Origin: Paenibacillus xylanexedens | Lineage (GTDB): Bacteria; Bacillota; Bacilli; Paenibacillales; Paenibacillaceae | Length of the DNA stretch: 64,000 bases | Reading direction: 5' to 3' | Assembly (NCBI RefSeq): GCF_017874615.1 | Contig: NZ_JAGIKV010000006.1 | Coordinates: forward strand, 186,001 to 250,000 | Program-made: the position numbers and the translations under genes | The notes under the pieces: model-generated | What the model was told of the DNA's origin: nothing | Databases searched by the model: none | The model's input: the letters and a program-made list of their open reading frames with translations, nothing else | Shown here: in pieces, positions 9,837 to 17,923 of the stretch | How the letters are laid out: each line of letters starts with the position of its first letter | How positions within the stretch are numbered: the first letter of the stretch is position 1

Positions 9837-9884
9837 AAGAAGCAGGATATCCTGCTTGCTTTAAGTGCTCTGATCCTGCTTCTT
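9837..9884 (-). terminator. Terminator of the phosphatase/TRIC operon
   Basis: AAGAAGCAGGAT (9837-9848) pairs with ATCCTGCTTCTT (9873-9884), and the minus-strand transcript ends in a U-rich run. A nested AGCAGGATATCCTGCT palindrome shares the left arm, giving alternative foldings. Confidence 0.75.
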
Positions 9885-9922
9885 TGTCGAATTACAAAAT
9901 AAGCATGAATTTCGTTTCCTTT

Positions 9923-10393
9923 TTAGGCTAAGGAATGTTCCGCTTCAATCTTTCTCAACAAAACATCGCAACCTGCATTTACCAACTCGTACACCTCTTC
10001 AAAATTACCTGTGTGATACGGGTCTGGTACTTCTCTAAGCTTCTCATCCGGAAGCATGTCCATGAACTTGATGATTTCCGCCTCAGCTCCGCCTGGAACG
10101 TTGCGCACATTATCTGCATTGGAATTGTCCATACACACAATGTAATCAAATTGAGTAAAGTCTTCGCTGGCGAATTGTCTTGCTGCCATGTTGGCATAAG
10201 AAATCTGGTACGAATCCAGCAATTTTCGAGTCCCTTCATGCGGAGGTTTACCAACATGCCAGTCCCCTGTACCCGCTGAGTCCACACGAATCTGGTGTTC
10301 AAGCCCCTTCTCCAGGACTTTGTGACGCAAAACGGCTTCAGCCATTGGTGATCTACATATATTGCCCAGACATACAAACAAAACATTAATCAT
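9923..10393 (-). CDS. Low-molecular-weight protein-tyrosine phosphatase
   Basis: The 156-aa protein starts MINVLFVCLGNICRSPMAEA, with the signature C-x5-R loop (Cys8 to Arg14) of the LMW-PTP family. The general-acid motif DPYHTGNFEEVYELV is near the C-terminus. It hydrolyses phosphotyrosine, or possibly phosphoarginine, through a cysteinyl-phosphate intermediate in the cytoplasm. Arg/Tyr specificity cannot be decided here: the residue after Gly10-Asn11 is Ile, as in many tyrosine-type enzymes. It is the second gene of a two-gene operon, starting 2 nt after the upstream membrane gene, and ends at a strong hairpin. An AAAGGGG ribosome binding site supports the start. Confidence 0.93.
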   Translation of the reverse strand: MINVLFVCLGNICRSPMAEAVLRHKVLEKGLEHQIRVDSAGTGDWHVGKPPHEGTRKLLDSYQISYANMAARQFASEDFTQFDYIVCMDNSNADNVRNVPGGAEAEIIKFMDMLPDEKLREVPDPYHTGNFEEVYELVNAGCDVLLRKIEAEHSLA

Positions 10394-10394
10394 A

Positions 10395-11096
10395 TTAATC
10401 CCCTTTGCTTAACGTACCTTGAAGTACCGACGATGTTGGCTGTGTCACAATGCTCTCCGGCTGAGGACTGACCTTTCCGGTCTCAGATGGCACGAGCGAA
10501 CGACGAGGCAGTTTCCATTTATAATGTACAGAACACATCCGGAAGAACACAACGGCCGCGAAACAAAATAATAATCCAGCATTCGTTGTTAACCAACCCA
10601 TACCTATAACAAAACCGGCTGTCATTGCCCATACAGCATAGATTTCGTCACGCAATACAAGCGGTTTACGTCCAGCAAGCACATCACGAATAACGCCTCC
10701 ACCAATACCGGTCATTACTGCTGCAACGATAACTGCGCTAATGGGATGTCCCATGTTCGCCGCGTACAGCGCCCCTTGAATTGCAAATGCTGCGAGTCCG
10801 ATTGCATCAAACAACGCCTCTGTCCGCTTCCAGTGACTAATCCACTTGAGAGGTAATATAAACGCAATCGCTACAGATACCAAGGCTAACATAATAAGTG
10901 ATCCCTGACTCCATAGTGTCGTTACAGGTATCCCTATAAGTACATTCCGGATAATCCCGCCTCCGAATGCCGTGACAAGTCCAAGCACTAGTACACCCAG
11001 AATGTCATACTCCTCTTCCATTGCCACGAAAGCACCGGACATTGCAAATGCGATAGTGCCTATAATGCTGAATACTTCAAAAATGTGTAAGTCCAA
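10395..11096 (-). CDS. TRIC-type cation channel / UPF0126 membrane protein
   Basis: This protein of about 233 aa has seven predicted hydrophobic helices made from two homologous halves. Each half holds the family signature: GGGIIRNVLIGIPV near residue 50 and GGGVIRDVLAGRKPL near residue 135. Prokaryotic members of this family (once annotated as glycine transporters) form trimeric monovalent-cation channels. A charged and Ser/Pro-rich cytoplasmic tail of about 45 residues follows the last helix. I chose the TTG at 11094-11096 (GAGG 10 nt upstream); another TTG at 11105 lies almost on the ribosome binding site. It is followed directly by the tyrosine phosphatase. No functional link is established. 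Confidence 0.85.
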   Translation of the reverse strand: MDLHIFEVFSIIGTIAFAMSGAFVAMEEEYDILGVLVLGLVTAFGGGIIRNVLIGIPVTTLWSQGSLIMLALVSVAIAFILPLKWISHWKRTEALFDAIGLAAFAIQGALYAANMGHPISAVIVAAVMTGIGGGVIRDVLAGRKPLVLRDEIYAVWAMTAGFVIGMGWLTTNAGLLFCFAAVVFFRMCSVHYKWKLPRRSLVPSETGKVSPQPESIVTQPTSSVLQGTLSKGD

Positions 11097-11164
11097 CCTG
11101 TTCAAACCTCACTTTTCAAGTCATCTCCATGTCGCTCTACCCATTGTATCCGCGAGCACTGAAA

Positions 11165-11193
11165 TTGTGCAACCACATTTTGTGGATTATACT
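11165..11193 (+). promoter_or_regulatory. Promoter of thiN with a palindrome in the spacer
   Basis: TTGTGC (11165-11170) and TATACT (11188-11193) are 17 nt apart. The spacer contains CCACA-TTT-TGTGG (11173-11185), a possible operator. The thiN start lies 86 nt downstream of the -10. Confidence 0.5.
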
Positions 11194-11278
11194 GGTTTGG
11201 TGAATATATTTGTACAGGTTCCAACATTATATTTGGACTATGAACTATTTTTCTCTGAATTAGGAAGGATGAAATAAA

Positions 11279-11920
11279 ATGACGACGAAACGGATTGTTA
11301 TTTTTACAGGCGGAAACTTATCTATAGAATTACTTCAGGAAATACGAGAAGATGATATGATCATCGCGGCCGATCGCGGTGCATTATTTTTAATTGAACA
11401 CGGCATTCAGCCTCACATTGCAGTTGGAGACTTCGACTCCATTACTGAAGAAGAACGTATCATTGTAAGCAACAATAGCATTCGTTTCATTGCATGTGAC
11501 CCTGTTCATAAGGATCTTACTGATACAGAAATGGCTTTTGAGACAGCGCTAGATTACGAACCATCTCACATCTTAATGTTAGGTGCTACAGGTACACGTA
11601 TGGATCACACACTCGCCAATGTACATATCATGGTTCGCGCGATGCAGCATCATATCTCCTGTGCCATTCAGGACAAGCACAATTACATGACACTGACCAC
11701 ATCCAAAGCTGTGGTTGAGCACCGTGACTATAAATATGTTTCTCTGCTCCCCTTGACTCATGAAGTTACAGGAATAACTCTAGATGGTTTTATGTATCCG
11801 CTAGATCAAGCCACCATACGCATGGGACAATCCTTGGGTGTAAGTAACCAGCTCTTAGGCTCCTCCGGTACAGTCACTATCGATAGCGGCTTATTACTGA
11901 TTATTCAGAGCAAAGATTGA
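11279..11920 (+). CDS. thiN: Thiamine pyrophosphokinase
   Basis: The 213-aa protein shows the TPK catalytic motifs in order: AADRGA (about residue 32), VGDFDS (about 50), DLTDTEMA (about 80) and LGATGTRMDHTLAN (about 100). A C-terminal beta-rich thiamine-binding domain follows. It transfers pyrophosphate from ATP to thiamine to make TPP, the ligand of the riboswitch at 17750-17842. It stands alone on the plus strand between its promoter and a perfect terminator. AAGGATG precedes the ATG. No TPP riboswitch is visible upstream, which fits a salvage kinase needed even when TPP is adequate. Confidence 0.94.
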   Translation: MTTKRIVIFTGGNLSIELLQEIREDDMIIAADRGALFLIEHGIQPHIAVGDFDSITEEERIIVSNNSIRFIACDPVHKDLTDTEMAFETALDYEPSHILMLGATGTRMDHTLANVHIMVRAMQHHISCAIQDKHNYMTLTTSKAVVEHRDYKYVSLLPLTHEVTGITLDGFMYPLDQATIRMGQSLGVSNQLLGSSGTVTIDSGLLLIIQSKD

Positions 11921-11996
11921 ATCTATTCGCGTGCTTCATAGTTATTTATTACGTTTTTGTAACCAGTGATTTCGTTAAGAAAATAGGTTCACACAT

Positions 11997-12029
11997 AACA
12001 AAGACCCTTGATATTCAAGGGTCTTTGTT
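11997..12029 (+). terminator. Rho-independent terminator after thiN
   Basis: Two perfectly complementary 15-nt arms (11997-12011 and 12015-12029) enclose a 3-nt loop. The right arm ends in a T-rich run. It is the only terminator between thiN and the NlpC/P60 gene. Confidence 0.85.
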
Positions 12030-12161
12030 GTTTCATCATTATTCTTCATCCGTCAATGATTAATTTTTTGACATTTTTAATCATATTTTAATAAACATAC
12101 CCAAACCATTGTGGCGCAAGGGATTACACTCCCCTATCCAATTTCTAGGCTGTTACAAAGC

Positions 12162-12170
12162 TGTTATACT
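12162..12170 (+). promoter_or_regulatory. Extended -10 promoter of the NlpC/P60 gene
   Basis: TGTTATACT is a TGn-TATACT extended -10, with the hexamer at 12165-12170. It lies 46 nt before the ATG at 12217. The -35 region (TTTCTA at 17-nt spacing) is poor, as is common for extended -10 promoters. Confidence 0.45.
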
Positions 12171-12216
12171 CGCTCTAGCAACTTAACGAAAACGAATTTT
12201 GGAGGTACTAACTAAT

Positions 12217-12717
12217 ATGAAAACAAACATCTTTGTCCAAAAGGCCGTAACCGTCGGGTTGTGCGCTACACTAGGTTTTGGAGCTGTATTAATGACTAAC
12301 GCCCCTGTTGCACAGGCAGCAACCGCATCTGTGTCTACAGGTCAACAGATTGTTAACTATGGTAAACAATTTACTGGAACTCCATATGAATTTGGTGCTT
12401 CAACATCAACAACCAAAGTTTTTGACTGCTCTTCTTTTATGAAATATATTTTCAAAAAGTATGGTGTAGACTTGCCGCGCACTTCCGTGAGCCAATCCAA
12501 AGAAGGTACAGCTGTATCCAAAGCAAATCTGCGTGTTGGTGACCTGGTGTTCTTCTCCAGCGGTAGCCGTTCTACCGGTTCCAATGTCACTCACGTAGGC
12601 GTTTATGCGGGAAATGGTAAGATTCTGCATACGTACGGATCTCCAGGCGTAACCCTCTCTGATCTGGACTCTGGTACTTGGAAGAAAACGTATGTTAAAG
12701 CTCGTCGTGTGCTTTAG
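12217..12717 (+). CDS. Secreted NlpC/P60 peptidoglycan endopeptidase
   Basis: The 166-aa precursor has a basic N-terminus, a hydrophobic core and a probable signal-peptidase site after APVAQA (about residue 34). The rest is a single NlpC/P60 domain with the catalytic triad visible: Cys71 in DCSSF, His126 in THVGVY and His138 in ILHTY. Such enzymes cut gamma-D-Glu-diamino-acid bonds in cell-wall peptides. No SH3 or LysM targeting domain is present, which makes it a minimal secreted enzyme. The ATG at 12217 is chosen because GGAGG lies 11 nt upstream; a TTG 18 nt earlier overlaps that site. It is monocistronic with its own promoter and terminator. Confidence 0.92.
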   Translation: MKTNIFVQKAVTVGLCATLGFGAVLMTNAPVAQAATASVSTGQQIVNYGKQFTGTPYEFGASTSTTKVFDCSSFMKYIFKKYGVDLPRTSVSQSKEGTAVSKANLRVGDLVFFSSGSRSTGSNVTHVGVYAGNGKILHTYGSPGVTLSDLDSGTWKKTYVKARRVL

Positions 12718-12742
12718 AATCACATCATAGCTAATCAGTAAG

Positions 12743-12772
12743 GACCGGAGGTTACTATCCGGTCTTTTATTT
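12743..12772 (+). terminator. Terminator of the NlpC/P60 gene
   Basis: GACCGG (12743-12748) pairs with CCGGTC (12759-12764) and is followed by a T-rich tail. Confidence 0.7.
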
Positions 12773-12826
12773 TTACCCTCTTTTTGCCACACTTTAAACT
12801 GGTGATTCATGGAATGCGGTGAAAAT

Positions 12827-13531
12827 CTAATTTTTATCATGAAGCATGTAACCGATCCCACGCACAGTATGAATCAGTTTCACACTTCTTCCCTTATCCA
12901 CCTTAACCCGCAGATGTTTGATGTACACATCCACAACGTTGGTATCCATCGCATACTCATATCTCCATACCTCCCGCAAAATATCACTTCTGGTACATGC
13001 TTCATTCACATGCAGGGCCAAAAATTCCAGCAATTCGTACTCTTTTGGCGTTAATGTCAGGTATTCACCCGCACGATTTACCCGCCTTGAACGCAAATTC
13101 ACTTTAAGATCATGAACTACAATTACTTCCTCCCCCTCTGGTGTTGCATTCGCAAAAACACGCAATAAGTTTCTTATTCTGGCAAGCATTACGGTCATGT
13201 GGATAGGTTCCTCCATCACGTCATTAGCTCCGTAATCCAGCCATTCCACGATGAACTGAGGAGATGCATTTGAAGTAATAACCAGTAGAGGTATAACCTG
13301 ACCTTCATCCATCCGTTGTTTCAGCTCTATTTTCTGATCTTGGCTCCAATGTGCCTCTCCCTCTTCTCGGTCTACCAGAATGATCAGGTTGAAGTGTGAT
13401 AACCAATTCTCGTCGGATTGGTTTAGCTCAGACCACTCTTTTCGTTGAACCTCATATCCTTCGGCACATAATACGTCCTGAATAAGGCTGACCTGCTCTC
13501 CTGCTCCAATCAGCAAAATGGCTGTTTTCAC
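12827..13531 (-). CDS. Orphan OmpR/PhoB-type response regulator with degenerate receiver
   Basis: The 234-aa protein has a receiver-like N-terminal half and an intact winged-helix DNA-binding domain (LTLTPKEYELLEFL, then TNVVDVYIKHLRVKVD and VRGIGYMLH). The receiver lacks the usual phosphorylation residues. The N-terminal segment reads ILLIGAGEQ where two acidic residues are expected. The strand that should end in the phospho-accepting Asp reads NLIILVDREE, shifting Asp by one. The conserved Lys-Pro reads EEPIH. No histidine kinase gene adjoins it. It therefore probably works without canonical phosphorylation. The start is GTG with GGTGA 6 nt upstream. The target genes are unknown. Confidence 0.85.
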   Translation of the reverse strand: MKTAILLIGAGEQVSLIQDVLCAEGYEVQRKEWSELNQSDENWLSHFNLIILVDREEGEAHWSQDQKIELKQRMDEGQVIPLLVITSNASPQFIVEWLDYGANDVMEEPIHMTVMLARIRNLLRVFANATPEGEEVIVVHDLKVNLRSRRVNRAGEYLTLTPKEYELLEFLALHVNEACTRSDILREVWRYEYAMDTNVVDVYIKHLRVKVDKGRSVKLIHTVRGIGYMLHDKN

Positions 13532-13604
13532 TCTTTTTCACCCGGCCTGTCTCTATCCCCACTGCTCGCAGCAATGGTTGGTACAGATAGCATGCCGTAA
13601 AATG

Positions 13605-13636
13605 AAAAAGTCCATTCCCTCAAGGGAACAGACTTT
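13605..13636 (-). terminator. Terminator of the thiamine operon
   Basis: On the minus strand AAAGTC and GACTTT form the outer stem, with TTCCCT/AGGGAA inside and a TTTTTC tail. It lies 15 nt after the thiF stop. Confidence 0.8.
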
Positions 13637-13650
13637 GCTTCTTTCTTGCT

Positions 13651-14700
13651 TTAACCAAAGTAGCGATGGACGAGCGTACGTGCTTCAGCTGTGTCTTTTG
13701 TTCCGTGTACGAGGACACGTCCATCTTGGAAAATGACCATTCTATGGACTCCTGTTGTAAAAGAAACCAGAAACGGATTGGATTCCACTTTTCCTTCTTG
13801 AAGCCTGTTCAGGCGATCCGCTGTATGTTGAAGATCCAGATTCATGCGCCGTGCAGGTCGGATCTGAACGGTGTCCCTGCCACACAACACATCAGTTTTC
13901 TCCAGATTGGACGCAGAAAGATATGGATACGTTGCCGAAGTACCGCAAGAAGGACAGTCTTTCTTTTTCGCACCATCCACATTGATGGATATGTATTCGT
14001 TCCTCCACACGTCAAATGACAATAACTTACGTCTCAATGCATTTGCATTGCCGCTAAGTAACTTCATCGCTTCTGCTGTCTGATTCGCCGTTACCATCTG
14101 TACCGCTTGAGGTATGATGCCAGACGTATCACAGGTATCTCCACCCAAAGGGACTTCACCCAGCAAACAATTTAAACATGGCGTATCTCCGGGCATAAAC
14201 GTATAGGTGATGCCGTAACTACCTACGCATCCACCATAAATCCAGGGAATGCGGTGCTTCTGTGCCATATCATTCATGAGTAGTCGGGTATCAAAGTTAT
14301 CCGTTGCATCCATGATCAAGTCTGTACGCTGAACGAGTTCTTCCAATTCATCTACTCTGACATCCAATACCTTCCCTTCCACATGAACCGTGGAATTAAT
14401 GGCAGATAAACGTTTTTCCGCTGCCATCGCCTTCGGCATCCGCTCTATCGCGTCCTGCTCTACATATAATTGCTGTCGCTGCAGGTTACTCCACTCCACA
14501 TAATCACGATCCACAATCGTTATGTGCCCGACCCCTGAACGAACTAACGTTTCTGCGATTCCTGTTCCCAGTGCGCCAGCGCCAACGATTAAAACTCTGC
14601 TGCCCTTTAATCTGGCCTGGCCTTCCTTGCCCAGCGGCGCGTAGCGTTCCTGTCTGGAATAACGATCGGCCTGCTCGGAAGATGTTAATTGATCTGTCAT
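13651..14700 (-). CDS. thiF: ThiF/MoeB/HesA-family adenylyltransferase
   Basis: The 349-aa E1-like enzyme has the nucleotide-binding motif [15 protein letters not shown] (about residue 36), the downstream [13 protein letters not shown] motif and ATDNFDTR. Two cysteine pairs (CLNC, CPSC) bind structural zinc. It adenylates the C-terminal glycine of a ubiquitin-like sulfur carrier, here ThiS, to enable thiocarboxylate formation. Its ATG overlaps the thiG stop (ATGA), showing translational coupling, and it ends the operon. A C-terminal extension of about 100 residues has no rhodanese Cys loop. Position next to thiS/thiG favours ThiF over MoeB, but the enzyme could serve both carriers. Confidence 0.92.
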   Translation of the reverse strand: MTDQLTSSEQADRYSRQERYAPLGKEGQARLKGSRVLIVGAGALGTGIAETLVRSGVGHITIVDRDYVEWSNLQRQQLYVEQDAIERMPKAMAAEKRLSAINSTVHVEGKVLDVRVDELEELVQRTDLIMDATDNFDTRLLMNDMAQKHRIPWIYGGCVGSYGITYTFMPGDTPCLNCLLGEVPLGGDTCDTSGIIPQAVQMVTANQTAEAMKLLSGNANALRRKLLSFDVWRNEYISINVDGAKKKDCPSCGTSATYPYLSASNLEKTDVLCGRDTVQIRPARRMNLDLQHTADRLNRLQEGKVESNPFLVSFTTGVHRMVIFQDGRVLVHGTKDTAEARTLVHRYFG

Positions 14701-15470
14701 GTATGAACCATTCCTTCCACCGGACTACTGGCTGCTGCATAACGCTTTACGGGAATCATGCCTGCCTCATATGCCAATCTACCCGCTTCTACCCCCAATC
14801 GCATCGCTTTAGCCATGCTCACTGGATCTCCTGATCCGGATACGGCTGTATTTAACAATACGCCATCGGCACCAAGTTCCATCGCATAAGCAGCATCTTT
14901 TGGGGAGCGCAATCCTGCATCCACAATTACAGGTACAACGGCCTGCTCAATGATGATCTCAAGGTTATAGGGATTGATGATACCTCTGCCAGCTCCGATG
15001 GGAGAAGCGCCAGGCATTACAGCATGTACGCCAAGTAATTGTAGCCTTTTGGCCAGAATGACATCATCTGAAATATAAGGCAATACCGTGAAGCCCTTTT
15101 CAAGCAAAATTTCGCAAGCCTTGTACGTTTCAATCGGATCTGGGAGTAACGTCATCCCATCTCCGATGACTTCGACTTTTATCATATCACAAAGTCCTGA
15201 AGCCCGCGCAAGCTCGGCAATCCGCACCGCCTCTTCCGCAGTGGAAGCCCCTGCCGTATTCGGAAGAAGTGTGTATTTGTCCAGATCCAACGTATCCAGG
15301 AAATGCTTCTGATTACGTTCCTCCAGATTCAGACGACGAACAGCAAAGGTTAAAACTTCCGTTTCAGATGCTTCCACAGCCTGACTTTGCACTTCCAGAT
15401 CCGAAAACTTGCCTGTTCCGAGCAACAATCTGGACTCAAACGTATATTTACCAATGTTCAACATCATCAA
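14697..15470 (-). CDS. thiG: Thiazole synthase
   Basis: The 257-aa TIM-barrel protein begins with [20 protein letters not shown]. Lys98 in MIKVEVIGD is the residue expected to form the imine with deoxyxylulose 5-phosphate. Phosphate-binding motifs include [11 protein letters not shown] and [17 protein letters not shown]. It condenses deoxyxylulose phosphate, dehydroglycine from ThiO and sulfur from ThiS-thiocarboxylate into the thiazole tautomer. The start overlaps the thiS stop by 4 nt, with GGAGG inside the end of thiS, and its own stop overlaps thiF. TenI encoded upstream would aromatise its product. Confidence 0.97.
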   Translation of the reverse strand: MMMLNIGKYTFESRLLLGTGKFSDLEVQSQAVEASETEVLTFAVRRLNLEERNQKHFLDTLDLDKYTLLPNTAGASTAEEAVRIAELARASGLCDMIKVEVIGDGMTLLPDPIETYKACEILLEKGFTVLPYISDDVILAKRLQLLGVHAVMPGASPIGAGRGIINPYNLEIIIEQAVVPVIVDAGLRSPKDAAYAMELGADGVLLNTAVSGSGDPVSMAKAMRLGVEAGRLAYEAGMIPVKRYAAASSPVEGMVHT

Positions 15471-15670
15471 CCGCCTCCTACAAAATGTACAATCTCAATT
15501 CGGTCGCCTTCTCTTAACGCCGTTGACTCATGATACTCACGGGTTAAAATATGCTTGTTCAGCTCTACAACTACAGTCATGACTTGCAAATCAAAAGATT
15601 GGAGTAATTTATCCACACGATTCAATCTGTCTTCAATCTCCATCCGTTGACCATTAACGATGATATTCAC
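15467..15670 (-). CDS. thiS: Sulfur carrier protein ThiS
   Basis: This 67-aa ubiquitin-fold protein ends in HFVGGG, the Gly-Gly type C-terminus that ThiF adenylates and that carries the thiocarboxylate sulfur. The first strand, [14 protein letters not shown], is typical. It overlaps thiO upstream (ATGA) and thiG downstream, so it is in the middle of a tightly coupled operon. The third terminal glycine is a slight extension of the usual GG end. Confidence 0.95.
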   Translation of the reverse strand: MNIIVNGQRMEIEDRLNRVDKLLQSFDLQVMTVVVELNKHILTREYHESTALREGDRIEIVHFVGGG

Positions 15671-16833
15671 TGCACCACTCCTTTTCTGTTCAATCGCTCA
15701 GGGCTCAGCGCCTCAATTCCGAGTTCTTCTGAGCTTTTGCCAGCGAGCAACTCAGCGATAAGCCTGCCTGTTATCGCACTAAGCAAGATACCGTTGCGGT
15801 AATGTCCAAAGGCGGCGAACAACCCGGGTATACTCTTGCAAGCACCTATATAAGGCAGTCCATCGGGAGTTGCCGGTCTTACGCCTGCCCACGCTCGTAA
15901 AAATTGTGCTTCTTTCATCCCAGGCACCCAGTGGGTAGCCGCTGTTAATAGCTTCTGAACACCCTGTACAGAAACGTTCAGATCCGTTCTGCCTGGCAGA
16001 CTGGTTGCCCCGAGCCAAACTTCGCCATTGGCTTTGGGAACAATATAGATATCCTCTGCATACACCGTTCTGTCAGGTCTGTACCCTGCATGTTCATCTG
16101 CGAACTGAACGGCGGCTATTTCACCTTTTACCGACCACACAGGCAAGCTCAGATTCACATGTCTCATCAACTCTTCACTCTGTAATCCAGCCGCTATAAT
16201 GACATGTTTGCATCTCATCTCGCCGATCGATGTGGTGATCCCCTGCACGCCGTGTTCGTTTGCTTGCACACGTATATCCTGTATGTCCTCCATAACACGT
16301 GCTCCCAATACTTGAGCGGATTCAGCATATGCCTTCGTTAGATGGACTGGAAGAATCTCACTCTCGTAAGGTCTGTAGTAGGCTCCATACGTATCTCTGT
16401 TAAGCCATGGTGCCTCCTGTTGCACAACGGAACGATCCCACCACACCTCATCAGCAGACAACGCAGACTTCCGATTATTCTTATAGCTGCTTAATTCACT
16501 GTATGAACGAAAAGGGGTTAGGAATCCATGGCGTTGCAGACCAACCTCTACATCACTGAGGGTAGCCATTAGTACCTGTTGCTCATGAAGTAACTGCCTG
16601 CTCTGCCTGGCAAGCTTAGCCATCAAAGGATGAGCAAAATCCTCACTGTCTGCCGCCAGCATTCCAGCAGCTGCGCAAGAAGTCCCTCCTGCAATCGCCG
16701 AACGATCTACCAGCAGTACATCCTGTCCACGGGAAGCAAGCTCATACGCAATGGCACATCCAACAACGCCTCCACCTACAATAATCGTTTCTGCATGAAT
16801 CTTATCCGGTCTATCAGTAATGATCTTTTTCAT
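15667..16833 (-). CDS. thiO: Glycine oxidase
   Basis: The 388-aa flavoprotein has the FAD motif IIVGGGVVGCAIAYELASRG near residue 17 and the DAO-family C-terminal segment GVRPATPDGLPYIG followed by FGHYRNGILLS. It oxidises glycine to dehydroglycine (imine), the nitrogen and carbon donor for thiazole formation in organisms that lack the anaerobic ThiH route. An AAGGAGATGAGAGG site precedes the ATG. It sits 17 nt after tenI and overlaps thiS by 4 nt. Confidence 0.95.
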   Translation of the reverse strand: MKKIITDRPDKIHAETIIVGGGVVGCAIAYELASRGQDVLLVDRSAIAGGTSCAAAGMLAADSEDFAHPLMAKLARQSRQLLHEQQVLMATLSDVEVGLQRHGFLTPFRSYSELSSYKNNRKSALSADEVWWDRSVVQQEAPWLNRDTYGAYYRPYESEILPVHLTKAYAESAQVLGARVMEDIQDIRVQANEHGVQGITTSIGEMRCKHVIIAAGLQSEELMRHVNLSLPVWSVKGEIAAVQFADEHAGYRPDRTVYAEDIYIVPKANGEVWLGATSLPGRTDLNVSVQGVQKLLTAATHWVPGMKEAQFLRAWAGVRPATPDGLPYIGACKSIPGLFAAFGHYRNGILLSAITGRLIAELLAGKSSEELGIEALSPERLNRKGVVQ

Positions 16834-16850
16834 CCTCTCATCTCCTTGAT

Positions 16851-17513
16851 TCAGCGGCTCAGACTTTCTGTATCAACGATAGCCTGCCTTAATAATGCAG
16901 CCGCCCGATCCGGGGAATCGCTCGCCCATACATTCGAAATCACAGCGACTCCCTGTGCGCCTGCAGAGCGAATAGCGTGAATGTTTCCCGGTTCGATGCC
17001 CCCAATCGCCATGACAGGAATGGAGACACCAGAGCACACTTCAGCCAGAGCATATAATCCTCTTGGTTCAAGATCAGGCTTACTGTTGGTTGAGTAGACA
17101 TGCCCGAAGAAAAGGTAATCGGCTCCCCGTTCTTCAGCGATTTTTGCCTCATCGATTGAATGAACAGATACACCCAGACGAAGTCGCTGCACATTGCTTA
17201 TAACAGCAGGGTTATAGTTACGTATCGCATCTTTCCCCCAATGTACACCGCCATAGATGTCATTCTGTGAAGGCAGCTCTGAACCATTGATAACGATGCG
17301 ACAAGATGGAACGCCAATGCGACGCAGACTTTCAGCCCAACCTATCTTGTCTTGCCATGTGAGTTGTTTTTCTCGTATGTGAATATAGTCCACCCATGGC
17401 CAAACGTCCTTTGCAGCTTTTACAAAAGATGCTTGATCCCCTGCACCCGTAGATACAACATGCAATTCAAATGATTCGTGTACACGTTCATGAGAAATTA
17501 CCGTACTGTTCAT
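16851..17513 (-). CDS. tenI: Thiazole tautomerase (TenI), ThiE-like fold
   Basis: The protein of about 220 aa has the ThiE/TenI barrel. The signatures fit TenI better than ThiE: DYIHIREKQL, IVINGSE, LGVSVHSIDEA, ADYLFFGHVYST and MAIGGIEPGN. TenI converts the ThiG product to the aromatic thiazole carboxylate. ThiE activity, joining thiazole and pyrimidine, cannot be fully excluded because the folds are shared. The ATG at 17511-17513 follows GGAAGGGG closely (spacing is short); the upstream in-frame start would lie just downstream of the terminator stem. It is the first gene of the operon, and the TPP riboswitch and terminator lie directly upstream. Confidence 0.85.
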   Translation of the reverse strand: MNSTVISHERVHESFELHVVSTGAGDQASFVKAAKDVWPWVDYIHIREKQLTWQDKIGWAESLRRIGVPSCRIVINGSELPSQNDIYGGVHWGKDAIRNYNPAVISNVQRLRLGVSVHSIDEAKIAEERGADYLFFGHVYSTNSKPDLEPRGLYALAEVCSGVSIPVMAIGGIEPGNIHAIRSAGAQGVAVISNVWASDSPDRAAALLRQAIVDTESLSR

Positions 17514-17549
17514 CCCCTTCCATGTGTGAATGCTATGAAAACACAAAAA

Positions 17550-17573
17550 AGCCACTCCCGTAGGGGAGTGGCT
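17550..17573 (-). terminator. Riboswitch-controlled terminator before tenI
   Basis: On the minus strand a perfect 10-bp stem, AGCCACTCCC (17564-17573 complement) with GGGAGTGGCT, is followed by six U residues (17545-17550). It lies between the TPP aptamer and the tenI start, as expected for TPP-induced premature termination. Its 5' arm is also complementary to the 3' end of the aptamer, GGGAAGTGGC, with one bulge, giving a plausible antiterminator. Confidence 0.88.
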
Positions 17574-17749
17574 GCGTATTAATTATAGGACCAGATGACT
17601 GACTGATACATACAGTTCATTTCGTGCAATACAGCTATGGAACTTATATCCATAACGTTATACACACAACTGCATGTTTCAATTCGTTAAGCAGACGGTT
17701 GAAATCCTTTCGAATTGCCGTTTGCTCACGTCATTCACTGAAACGCGCG

Positions 17750-17842
17750 CGCCACTTCCCTACGCTGGTATGATCCAGATCAGGTGCAAAGGGTCCGGAA
17801 TCGCATTCTTCCATCTCAGCCGCATCGTGCGGCCCCCCTAGT
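17750..17842 (-). ncRNA. TPP riboswitch (THI element)
   Basis: The minus strand contains the conserved TPP-aptamer blocks in order: a TAGGGGG P1 5' strand, GCGGCTGAGAT, GACCCTTT, ACCTGATCTGGATCATACC and AGCGTAGGGAAGTG. It lies upstream of the thiazole biosynthesis operon tenI-thiO-thiS-thiG-thiF, followed by a terminator at 17550-17573. High TPP should stop transcription. Confidence 0.96.
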
Positions 17843-17862
17843 GTTCATATGAAGTTGTAGCC

Positions 17863-17891
17863 ATATTACCATAGACGGATTTTTTTGTCAC
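17863..17891 (-). promoter_or_regulatory. Promoter of the thiamine operon
   Basis: GTGACA (17886-17891) and TAATAT (17863-17868) on the minus strand are spaced 17 nt apart. They lie about 20 nt upstream of the TPP aptamer, a good position for the start of the riboswitch transcript. Confidence 0.6.
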
Positions 17892-17923
17892 CGTTCATTT
17901 CTGCTGAACGTTGCTTGAATCGT

